In this document: piece after piece, positions 15,559-22,236 of the stretch | Position numbering within the stretch: position 1 is the stretch's first letter | How the letters are laid out: every line of letters starts with the position of its first letter | NCBI GenBank assembly: GCA_040758475.1 | Contig: JBFLVN010000010.1 | Location: forward strand, 1 to 28,813 | Length of the DNA: 28,813 bases | Reading direction: 5' to 3' | DNA from: JBFLVN01 sp040758475 | GTDB lineage: Bacteria; JAGRBM01 | Translations under genes and position numbers: made by a program | Notes under the pieces: model-generated | Told to the model about the DNA's origin: nothing | Seen by the model: only the letters and a program-made list of their open reading frames with translations | Database searches by the model: none

Positions 15559-16791
15559 TCATCCGCGCGATTTCTTGAAGTTCTGTTTCCCCGTTATCTT
15601 CCAAAACCAAAATCCGCTCGCCGCGGCAACGAGCAGTCCCGCCAGAATCCAAACGGGCGCGACCGTACCCGCAACCAACAGATAAACGCCCAAGAGCAAA
15701 AGAAGCCCGTGCCTTGCCCATTCGGCGGGCCGGGCCCAGGATTTCCCCTCGAAAAGGCCGCCCCAGGTCACCGTGGTCAACGTTCCTAAAACCACGGCCA
15801 CAGCCAACGCGCTCCAGGGAAAACGGCTGTGGAAATTGAAAACCACCCCTGCCATGGCGGCTACGAGAACGAACTGGAAATTGATATAGGGCTTTAAGGC
15901 GTTTGGAAAAGTGGCTTCCCATTTTGCGAACTTCTCCGCGTCCACGGGAGGGGCGTGCTGCCAGCCGCCCAGTTCCTTGGGCAGCCACGCGGGATTGGCG
16001 AGCCACACCCATGCCTTTTGCCAGAGCCGCGGAACTTTTTTCATCCGCTCCCGGATTTCCTTCCAGTATTCGAAATTCGCCCAGACGGGGTTCCAGCTCT
16101 CAAATACCTTGACCGTGCCGTAGACAGGCGCCTTCCCTTCGGGCTCGAACGTTCCGAACATCTTGTCCCAGACGATGAAAATCCCCGCGTGGTTGCGGTC
16201 GATGTATTCGGGGTTGATGCCGTGATGGACCCGGTGGTGGGAGGGCGTATTGAACACGGCTTCGAACCACCGGGGAAGTTTTTCGATCACCTGGGTGTGG
16301 AGGCCGAACTGGTAGAGAAGGCTCACGGCGGCGTTGAGGGCGAAGACTTCCGGCGAAACGCCCAGGAGCGCCAGGGGGAAATAAAAAGGGGTCGCCGCGA
16401 ATCCCTGGAACCAGCTCTGCCGCAAGGCCACGGCCAGGTTGTAGTCCTGGCTCTGGTGGTGGACGACGTGCATGGCCCAAAGGGAATTCACCTCGTGGGA
16501 GAGCCGGTGGAACCAGTAGTAAAAGAAATCGAGGCCGATGAGCGCGATCAGCCACTGGGCCCACACGGGCGGATGAACAAGCGCGAAACTCCGGTGGACC
16601 CAGGCGTAGGCCGCCAGGGCAAGGACGTTCAAAAAAAGCCGGACGAGTTCGGAAGTCGTGCCGCACGAGAGGTCCGTGATGGCGTCGGCAAAGCGGTAGA
16701 GCTTCAAGCCCCGCTTCCTCGCTGCGCGAACTTCGAAGAAGATCGCCACGAAGAAAAAGGGAACGGCCAGGGCGACGGGATCGAGGTTCAT
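15559..16791 (-). CDS. Sterol desaturase / fatty-acid hydroxylase family membrane di-iron oxygenase
   Basis: A multi-pass membrane protein of about 410 residues that uses a di-iron centre held by eight histidines to hydroxylate or desaturate a lipid. The three histidine boxes are complete: HRLSH (95-99), HVVHH (108-112) and HHRVHH (185-190). The stretch NTPSHHRVHHGINPEYIDRNHAGIFIVWDK resembles the alkylglycerol-monooxygenase-like branch. Hydrophobic segments flank the boxes, and an extra membrane region lies at the C-terminus (about 325-400), making it longer than the ~270-residue minimal members. The ATG at 16791 is chosen because it starts the hydrophobic N-terminus; an ATG at 16848 would overlap the ATPase gene and add 19 atypical residues. 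Its ribosome site is poor. It lies 26 bases after the ATPase pair, so co-transcription is likely. The lipid substrate is unknown. Confidence 0.91.
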   Translation of the reverse strand: MNLDPVALAVPFFFVAIFFEVRAARKRGLKLYRFADAITDLSCGTTSELVRLFLNVLALAAYAWVHRSFALVHPPVWAQWLIALIGLDFFYYWFHRLSHEVNSLWAMHVVHHQSQDYNLAVALRQSWFQGFAATPFYFPLALLGVSPEVFALNAAVSLLYQFGLHTQVIEKLPRWFEAVFNTPSHHRVHHGINPEYIDRNHAGIFIVWDKMFGTFEPEGKAPVYGTVKVFESWNPVWANFEYWKEIRERMKKVPRLWQKAWVWLANPAWLPKELGGWQHAPPVDAEKFAKWEATFPNALKPYINFQFVLVAAMAGVVFNFHSRFPWSALAVAVVLGTLTTVTWGGLFEGKSWARPAEWARHGLLLLLGVYLLVAGTVAPVWILAGLLVAAASGFWFWKITGKQNFKKSRG

Positions 16792-16817
16792 GGGATAGCC
16801 GCGGCAAGAAACGGATT

Positions 16818-17981
16818 TTAACCGGAAACTTCCTGCCCTTCGAGCCATTTGCCAAGTTCGGCAAGGCCCTTCAAATCGGCGATGTCCCTGGGAAATTCCG
16901 GGACTCTCTGGAGGAACTCCGCTCCCTGGAGTTCGCGCTCCAGGAGGGCGATGTTCTTTTCCTCCGTCCGCCGCTGGACGCCGTGCCAGCGCATTTCCGA
17001 GAAAAGGGCCCCGAGCAGCTCCGGTGCGACACCGGCCGAGGAAGCTTGCTGCTTAAGCTTTTCAGCCGCGACCTCTTCGGCGTAGTTCGCGCCGCTCCCG
17101 CCGAAGTAATCGGGCCGCGTGCGGTTCACGATGAAACCGGCGAACGGCATGCCGTACCCGCGGATGCGGTGATGGAGAAAAAGCGCTTCCTCTATCGTGA
17201 TCAGATTGGGGGACGTCACGATGAGGAGCCCGCACTCGGGGCTCCGGAGAATGCGGCTCATGGCTTTCGCTCTTCCGCTAAAGCCGCCCATGAGATCGCT
17301 AAAAGCGCCGAAGAATTCGGCCGCGTCCCGGATCGCTTTTTCGCCGGTGACGAGCGAGACGACCCGAAAGACGGCTTCCTTCCCCGCCCGTGCGAAGAGC
17401 GAGGGGCGCCCGCCCGAACTCCGCATCGTCTGGACCAGAATGCGGATAAGCGGGTTATCCGTGAGCATCCCCTGGAAGCGCTCGGGCGCCGATAGGAAAT
17501 CGAGGGCGTGCTTGAGGGGCGGGGTGTCGACGATGAGGAGGTCGTAGTTCCTCTCGTGAAGGAGTTCGTGGAGTTTTTCCATGGCCATGTAATCGGGGGA
17601 CCCCACGAGGGCCGTCGAACCGTGGATGTAGGCCGGGTTGTTCAAAATCCGATCGCGGGCCTCCGGAGAAGAAGCCCGCCGCGTCACAATCTCGTCGAAG
17701 GTGCGCTTGGCGTTGAGCATCATTCCGTAGAATTCGCCGGGTACGTGGAGCCCCGCCGCCTCGATCTTGTCCACCGGAATGCGATTCTCGGCGTTGTCTT
17801 CCAGGCTGATCCCGAGTGCGGTCGCAAGGCGTCTTGCGGGATCGACCGTTACGACGATGGCCTTGCGGCCCAGCTTGGCGGCCAGAAGCCCCAGGGCCGC
17901 GCTCGTGCTTGTCTTGCCGACGCCGCCCGAGCCGCAGCAGATGAGAACCCGCTTTTTCGCGAGCACTTCCAGGAGGGTCAT
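16818..17981 (-). CDS. ArsA/Get3-like ATPase, subunit with GSGGVGKT loop
   Basis: A 387-residue SIMIBI-class ATPase of the ArsA/Get3 superfamily. The P-loop is CCGSGGVGKTS (about 15-25), followed by VVTVDPARRLATALGI and VDTPPLKHALDFL, the ArsA-type switch region. The signature lysine of the deviant Walker A motif (KGGxGK) is replaced by Ser18, whereas the partner gene keeps it. The arsenic-binding cysteine triad of true ArsA is not apparent and no arsenic genes are nearby. The pattern matches, from memory, Rv3680 of Mycobacterium tuberculosis, one half of the BagA/BagB pair. The gene overlaps its partner by the four bases ATGA and has GGAGGGG upstream inside that gene, so production is coupled, as expected for a heterodimer. 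Client proteins are unknown; Get3 relatives handle tail-anchored membrane proteins. Confidence 0.9.
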   Translation of the reverse strand: MTLLEVLAKKRVLICCGSGGVGKTSTSAALGLLAAKLGRKAIVVTVDPARRLATALGISLEDNAENRIPVDKIEAAGLHVPGEFYGMMLNAKRTFDEIVTRRASSPEARDRILNNPAYIHGSTALVGSPDYMAMEKLHELLHERNYDLLIVDTPPLKHALDFLSAPERFQGMLTDNPLIRILVQTMRSSGGRPSLFARAGKEAVFRVVSLVTGEKAIRDAAEFFGAFSDLMGGFSGRAKAMSRILRSPECGLLIVTSPNLITIEEALFLHHRIRGYGMPFAGFIVNRTRPDYFGGSGANYAEEVAAEKLKQQASSAGVAPELLGALFSEMRWHGVQRRTEEKNIALLERELQGAEFLQRVPEFPRDIADLKGLAELGKWLEGQEVSG

Positions 17982-18949
17982 GTCACGAGCCCCTCCAAAT
18001 GGCGGGCGATCCCCAGGATCGTCGTCTTGTCGAACCGCTCGGCGTGAATGAAAGGCACTTCGATCAGGGGCACGTCCGGACGGCGCAAGCGCGCGGCCTG
18101 TTCTTCTTCCCGCGCGTGGCGAATGCGCGTCTCCGAAACGCAGCGTACGAGGGCCGGGCCCAAAGCCTCCTCTCCCAACGCGGCGCCCAGTTTTTTCTGT
18201 GCGGCGACGGAAGCGGAGAGCTGCTCGAAGGAAGTTTCGAGTCCCTTCGGTACGGGATCGGGGTGGAGGGCGTTGAGGAAAACCGTTCCCAACTGGACGT
18301 CCATCCCTTTGCGGATCTGCTCCAGGTATTCGATGGTCTCGACAACCGGCATCTCGAAGGGAAGCGTGACCAGATTGAGCCGCGTCTTGGCGGGGTCATG
18401 GAGGAGGGTGAGGACTTCCTTGGCCTTGTTGGGAAGGGGCCCGGCTCCCAGGATGTCGATGAGCACCTGGGGCATTTTGAGAAAGAATAGGCCGTGGCCC
18501 GTGGCGGGAGCGTCGTAGACGACGAGGTCGTAGGGACGGCGCTTCCCACCGTCCCCCGTGGCGAGCATCCAGAGCTTCAAAACGATCGCCAGTTCCTTGA
18601 TTCCGGGCGCCGCTACATAGGCGTTGCGGACGACTTCCAGGTCGAAAACCGCCTTGAAGAGCGAGCGGACCTTGATCACGGAAACGACGTATTCTTCCAG
18701 CGCGTGATCGGCATCCAGGGCGCAGGCGAAAAGATTGGGGTAAATCTCCCGCTCCCGGTATTCGAGTTCGGGAACCTGGAAAACTTCGTGAAGGCGGCCG
18801 AAGGTATCGGTCTTCGTATCGCTCTCAGCCAGGAGCACACGTTTCCCTTTCTTCGCGGCCAGGACGGCGAGCGCGCTCGAAAGGGTGCTTTTTCCAACGC
18901 CCCCCTTGCCCGAATTGATCAGGAGGCGCTTGTCTAGAAGCGGGACCAT
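17978..18949 (-). CDS. ArsA/Get3-like ATPase, subunit with signature lysine
   Basis: A 323-residue ArsA/Get3-superfamily ATPase, the first of a coupled pair. It has a canonical deviant Walker A loop, SGKGGVGKS (13-21), with the signature lysine at 15, then LLAESDTKTDTFGRLHEVF in place of the usual DPA motif, and YDAPATGHGLFFLKMPQVL as switch II. From memory it resembles Rv3679 of M. tuberculosis. The DPA-type motif and the signature lysine are thus divided between the two chains. It begins 57 bases after the FAH-family gene and overlaps the next ATPase gene by four bases. Its ribosome site (AAGG, about 11 bases away) is modest. No membrane segment; cytoplasmic. Confidence 0.9.
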   Translation of the reverse strand: MVPLLDKRLLINSGKGGVGKSTLSSALAVLAAKKGKRVLLAESDTKTDTFGRLHEVFQVPELEYREREIYPNLFACALDADHALEEYVVSVIKVRSLFKAVFDLEVVRNAYVAAPGIKELAIVLKLWMLATGDGGKRRPYDLVVYDAPATGHGLFFLKMPQVLIDILGAGPLPNKAKEVLTLLHDPAKTRLNLVTLPFEMPVVETIEYLEQIRKGMDVQLGTVFLNALHPDPVPKGLETSFEQLSASVAAQKKLGAALGEEALGPALVRCVSETRIRHAREEEQAARLRRPDVPLIEVPFIHAERFDKTTILGIARHLEGLVT

Positions 18950-19006
18950 GTGGGCGGAACCTTACCCGAGGACGGGGGCGCTTGCCAGAAGCGGGAACCG
19001 GGGAAT

Positions 19007-19666
19007 CTATTCGCCCGCGGCGGCAACGCTGTTTTCCAGGACGCCGATCCCCTCGATTTCAACCGCCACGCGGTCACCCGGTTTCAAGGGGCCCACGCCC
19101 GGAGGCGTACCCGTCGTGAGGAGATCGCCCGGCTCGAACGTCATCACGTGGGAGAGCCGGTGGATGAGACTCGCGACTCCGAAGACGAGGTCCGAGGTGC
19201 TGGAAGACTGGCGAACCTCTCCGTTTACCCGGGTCGTGATGCGGAGGCTTGCGGGATCGAGGCCCGCCACGATCCGGGGACCCACGGGGCAAAACGTGTC
19301 GAACCCTTTGGCCCGGATCCACTGGCCGTCCTTCTTTTGAAGGTCCCGGCAACTCACGTCGTTGAGGCAGATATATCCAAGAACGTACGAAAGGGCGTCT
19401 TTCTCGGAAACCCGCCGCGCGCGCTTTCCAAAAACGAAGGCCAGTTCCCCCTCAAAATCGATCCGCTCGTAACCGCCCGGAAGAAGGATCGTCCCGCCGG
19501 AAGGGAGAAGCGCCGACGGGGGTTTCATGAATATGACAGGTTCGTCGGGAGGCTCTTTCCCCATCTCCTTCGCATGGCCCCGGTAATTCACCCCGACGGC
19601 GACGATCTTGGAGGGCGCGAGTTCGTAGTCTCGGGCTTTTCCGTTTTCAAAGAGAGGAAGTTTCAC
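19007..19666 (-). CDS. Fumarylacetoacetate hydrolase (FAH) family protein
   Basis: A 219-residue single-domain FAH-fold hydrolase or decarboxylase of the YcgM/FAHD1 type, acting on acylpyruvates, oxaloacetate or 2-hydroxyhepta-diene-dioate analogues with Mg2+. The metal ligands are in place: Glu72 and Glu74 in DFEGELAFVFG and Asp103 in LNDVSCRD. The substrate loop KGFDTFCPVGP (120-130) and the end TGTPPGVGPLKPGD are typical. The start is a GTG ten bases after the argJ stop; there is little ribosome-site sequence, suggesting coupling to argJ. The neighbours (argJ, the ATPases) do not show which substrate is used; many FAHD1-like genes are orphan metabolite-repair enzymes. Confidence 0.9.
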   Translation of the reverse strand: MKLPLFENGKARDYELAPSKIVAVGVNYRGHAKEMGKEPPDEPVIFMKPPSALLPSGGTILLPGGYERIDFEGELAFVFGKRARRVSEKDALSYVLGYICLNDVSCRDLQKKDGQWIRAKGFDTFCPVGPRIVAGLDPASLRITTRVNGEVRQSSSTSDLVFGVASLIHRLSHVMTFEPGDLLTTGTPPGVGPLKPGDRVAVEIEGIGVLENSVAAAGE

Positions 19667-19676
19667 GGAATTATTC

Positions 19677-20900
19677 TTAAGACCGGTAGTCCGCGTTCAC
19701 TTCGACGTAATCTTCCGTCAGGTCGCAGGTGTAGACGACCGTCTGGGCTTTCCCCGCCCCGAGGCGCAAGGCGATTTCATAGGAAGGTTTCTTCATGACG
19801 CTGTGGGCGCGCTTCTCGGCCCGAAGGCTCTCCTGCTTCCCGGCCGAAACGATCCGGACGCCGCCGATGTCGAGGCGGACCTTGTTCGGATTGAACCGGG
19901 CGCCCGAGCGGCCGGCAGCGGCCAGGATTCTCCCCCAGTTGGGATCTTCCCCCGCGAAAGCGGTTTTCACGAGCGGCGAATTGGCGATGGTCTTGGCGCA
20001 GGCGGCGGCTTCCTTCTGATTCTTCGCTTCGAGAACCCGTATCGTGACGAATTTGGTCGCCCCTTCACCGTCCATGGCGATCATCTTCGCGAGCGTCAGG
20101 CATAACTCTCCCAATTCCCGGACGAAGAGATCGTAGACACCCGTTCCCGGAGAAAGAGATTCCCCTCCAGCGGCGCCGGAGGAAAGGAGAAGGAGCGTGT
20201 CGTTCGTCGAAGTATCTCCGTCGATCGTAATGGCGTTGAAGGATTTGTCCACGACTTCGGAGAGGGCCTGCTGGAGCGCGGCCTTGGAGAGCGGCGCATC
20301 AGTCACGACGACCGAGAGCATGGTCGCCATGTCGGGGGCAATCATGCCGGCGCCCTTGGCGATGCCGGCCAGATTGTAGCGCCGCCGGTTGAAGGAAAAA
20401 CTCCGCCCCACGTATTTGGGGTACGTATCCGTCGTCATGATCGCACGGGCGAGCGGCGGGAAAGTATAAGGCTCCAATTCCTGCACGAGTCCTGGAAGGG
20501 CGCGCTTCAATTTCGAGATGCGAATCCTCTGGCCAATGATCCCCGTCGAACAGAGAAGAATCTCCCGGGGGTCGCAATTCAAAAGCTTGGCGAGTTCCTC
20601 GCAACTCTCCTTGGCGTCCTCGAGGCCGGGTTTTCCGGTACAGGCATTGGCCCGGCCCGCGTTCAGGAGAACCGCCCGGTGCGTGGGAAGGGCGCGAAGG
20701 TTCTCGCGCGAAAGGAGAACGGGCGCCGCCTTCACGCGGTTCTTCGTGAAAACACCGGCCGCGACACACGGGCCGTCGCTCACGATGAGGGCCAAGTCGG
20801 GGCGTTTGATATAGCGAAGCTTCGCCGCGACGTTGGCGAAAAGAAACCCGCGCACGGGGGAGGTTCTGGGAAGGGGCCGGCCCTTGGAAGTCTGCGCCAT
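19677..20900 (-). CDS. argJ: Bifunctional ornithine acetyltransferase / N-acetylglutamate synthase ArgJ
   Basis: Arginine biosynthesis: moves the acetyl group from N2-acetylornithine to glutamate and, in bifunctional forms, also makes N-acetylglutamate from acetyl-CoA. The 407-residue precursor normally cleaves itself before a catalytic threonine, here Thr193 in KGAGMIAPDMATML, into alpha and beta chains. Other hallmarks are LLNAGRANACTG (78-89), CSTGIIGQ, TTDTYPK, AITIDGDTSTNDT and NSPLVKTAFAGEDPNWGRILAA. The ATG at 20900 gives the family-like N-terminus; an in-frame TTG at 20960 would add 20 arginine-rich residues with no ribosome site. No other arg gene is in the window. It leads a five-gene minus-strand run with the FAH, ATPase and oxygenase genes. 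Confidence 0.96.
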   Translation of the reverse strand: MAQTSKGRPLPRTSPVRGFLFANVAAKLRYIKRPDLALIVSDGPCVAAGVFTKNRVKAAPVLLSRENLRALPTHRAVLLNAGRANACTGKPGLEDAKESCEELAKLLNCDPREILLCSTGIIGQRIRISKLKRALPGLVQELEPYTFPPLARAIMTTDTYPKYVGRSFSFNRRRYNLAGIAKGAGMIAPDMATMLSVVVTDAPLSKAALQQALSEVVDKSFNAITIDGDTSTNDTLLLLSSGAAGGESLSPGTGVYDLFVRELGELCLTLAKMIAMDGEGATKFVTIRVLEAKNQKEAAACAKTIANSPLVKTAFAGEDPNWGRILAAAGRSGARFNPNKVRLDIGGVRIVSAGKQESLRAEKRAHSVMKKPSYEIALRLGAGKAQTVVYTCDLTEDYVEVNADYRS

Positions 20901-20983
20901 CGGTTGAAATCGGACCGCGCCGCGCCAGAGGCGCCGCGGGCGCGCTCGTTTTGCTGGCAAGGGGCCGGCCGAAAGCGGAGCGA

Positions 20984-21013
20984 ATCTTCACTGGAATTAG
21001 GCGGACGTGTCAA
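20984..21013 (-). promoter_or_regulatory. Possible promoter of the argJ operon
   Basis: On the minus strand a perfect -35 TTGACA (complement of 21008-21013) is followed after 18 bases by GAAGAT (complement of 20984-20989), a three-of-six -10 match. It would give a leader of roughly 75 bases, very GC-rich and with strong self-complementarity, before the argJ ATG. Confidence 0.35.
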
Positions 21014-21081
21014 TAAATCCTTTGTAACAACCGGGCTTGGCGGCCCCCTTGAGCGGGCCTTCCAGGATCTCTCCGGTCCCC

Positions 21082-21110
21082 TTGACCTCCGGGACCAAGA
21101 GGCCCATTTT
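21082..21110 (+). promoter_or_regulatory. Possible promoter of the FmdB-type gene
   Basis: TTGACC (21082-21087), five of six at -35, is followed after 17 bases by CATTTT (21105-21110), a weak -10. Its position 38 bases before the FmdB-type ATG is suitable. It is divergent from the argJ promoter in the same 247-base gap. Confidence 0.3.
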
Positions 21111-21147
21111 AGGGGCCCGCCCGCTCGTCCGGGCGTCCGGAGGCCTT

Positions 21148-21423
21148 ATGCCGATCTACGAGTACGAATGCGCCAAGTGCGGCACTTTCGAGGCCGAACA
21201 AAGCATCAAGGACAAGCCCCTCTCCACCTGCCCCAAATGCAAGGGAAAGAAGCTCCGCAAGCTCATCTCCCCGCCTGCCTTCGTCTTCAAGGGAAGCGGC
21301 TTCTACACGACCGATTACAACCGGAAAGGTTCTTCTTCCGATTCGGGCGGGGATTCCAAGACCGAAAAGAAATCCGAAAAGAAACCTGAAAAGAAACCCG
21401 AGAGCCCCTCCGCGAGCAGTTAA
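21148..21423 (+). CDS. FmdB-type zinc-ribbon protein
   Basis: A 91-residue small protein of the FmdB/CxxC_CxxC_SSSS family, named after a putative regulator of formamidase and amidase genes. The N-terminus MPIYEYECAKCG is diagnostic; a zinc ribbon is formed by Cys8, Cys11, Cys28 and Cys31 (CAKC, CPKC). The conserved PPAFVFKGSGFYTTDY stretch follows, then a disordered Lys/Glu/Pro-rich tail. GGAGG (21139-21143) precedes the ATG; the longer in-frame ORF upstream is not family-like. Its stop overlaps that of the convergent pirin gene by four bases. The true biological role of this family is unknown. Confidence 0.93.
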   Translation: MPIYEYECAKCGTFEAEQSIKDKPLSTCPKCKGKKLRKLISPPAFVFKGSGFYTTDYNRKGSSSDSGGDSKTEKKSEKKPEKKPESPSASS

Positions 21424-22121
21424 TCCAGGTCGAAAAGCAGAGCTTCTCCAGGTTCCTTGGCCTGGAGGCGGATTTCCTTTTCATCTACCGCCGCGGCCCC
21501 GTCACCGGCCACAAGCGTTTTCCCGTTCAACTCGAACGCCCCCCGCGCTGCTTGTACCCACAGGCGCCTTCCGGTGGCGGGGGTGAAAGAGATTTCCTCA
21601 CCCGCACCATCGAGCAGCGCCGCGTAAAGACGGGCGTCCTGGTGGATCGTGACGGAGCCGTCTTTGCCATCGGGAGAAGCGACTAGGCGCCAGCGCCCTT
21701 TGCGCTCCTCTTCTGAAAAAGTTTTCTGCTCGTAGCCGGGCTTGATCCCCGCGCGGGCCGGCAGGAACCAGATCTGGAGGAGATGGACGGGCTCGCTCCG
21801 GGAGTGGTTGAACTCGCTGTGGGTGATTCCCGTACCCGCGCTCATGCGCTGCACCTCACCCGGGCGGATGATCGAACCGTTCCCCAGGCTGTCCTTGTGT
21901 TCCAAGGCACCCTCCAGAACGTAGGTCACGATCTCCATGTCCCGGTGCGGGTGGGTCGGAAATCCGCCGCCCGGAGCCACCCGGTCCTCGTTGATGACCC
22001 GCAGGCTCGAAAAGCCCATCCACTCGGGATCGTAATAGCCGCCAAAGGAGAAGGTGTGGCGGCCATCGAGCCAGGAAATTTGGGTGCGGCCCCGTTCATC
22101 ACTCTTTCGGACCTGGATCAT
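21420..22121 (-). CDS. Pirin family protein (YhhW-like)
   Basis: A 233-residue bicupin of the pirin family; bacterial relatives such as YhhW have quercetin dioxygenase activity, though the physiological substrate is usually unknown. The metal-binding residues of the N-terminal cupin are visible: His57 and His59 in FPTHPHRDME, and His101 and Glu103 in GITHSEFNHS. GFPTHPHRDMEIVTYVLEGALEHKDSLG and VHLLQIWFLP are family hallmarks. The C-terminal cupin lacks metal ligands, as usual for pirins. AGAGGAT lies about eight bases before the ATG, just after a terminator-like hairpin. It is divergent from the flippase gene and convergent with the FmdB-type gene. Cytoplasmic. Confidence 0.95.
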   Translation of the reverse strand: MIQVRKSDERGRTQISWLDGRHTFSFGGYYDPEWMGFSSLRVINEDRVAPGGGFPTHPHRDMEIVTYVLEGALEHKDSLGNGSIIRPGEVQRMSAGTGITHSEFNHSRSEPVHLLQIWFLPARAGIKPGYEQKTFSEEERKGRWRLVASPDGKDGSVTIHQDARLYAALLDGAGEEISFTPATGRRLWVQAARGAFELNGKTLVAGDGAAAVDEKEIRLQAKEPGEALLFDLD

Positions 22122-22136
22122 GGAAGTATCCTCTTT

Positions 22137-22161
22137 AAAAGCCGGGGGAAACGCCCGGGCT
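22137..22161 (-). terminator. Attenuator-like hairpin in the pirin leader
   Basis: On the minus strand a stem GCCCGGGC/GCCGGGGG (one mismatched pair) with a short loop is followed directly by TTTT, and the pirin ribosome site comes next. It has the form of an intrinsic terminator placed about 15 bases before the pirin start. The stem is short and the T-run minimal, so it may be fortuitous. Confidence 0.28.
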
Positions 22162-22170
22162 CCCTTGTTT

Positions 22171-22181
22171 TAAGATGCGCC
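22171..22181 (+). promoter_or_regulatory. TAAGATGCGCC leader element, copy 1
   Basis: The 11-base string TAAGATGCGCC stands 66 bases before the flippase GTG. The same string occurs at 25841-25851, 63 bases before the nucleotide-sugar dehydrogenase ATG. Its first six bases (TAAGAT) match four of six -10 positions, so both copies may be promoter -10 regions; no good -35 is seen 17 bases upstream. Confidence 0.35.
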
Positions 22182-22236
22182 TTCCCTCTGTTCGATTCGC
22201 AGCCAAATCCCCCTCGGTGCTAGGCTCCCCGTTACC

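Noticed and set aside
15955..16821. A 288-codon plus-strand frame opposite the sterol-desaturase-like gene
   Set aside because: Antisense shadow with no motif; the three histidine boxes fix the minus-strand frame.
16818..18949. Arsenic-resistance operon
   Set aside because: The ATPases are ArsA-like, but no arsB, arsC, arsD or arsR is present and the arsenic-binding cysteine set is not apparent.
20873..20970. Twice-occurring AAGGGGCCGGCC near the argJ start
   Set aside because: A short GC-only string expected by chance in this composition; one copy lies inside the argJ coding sequence and no spacing pattern is seen.
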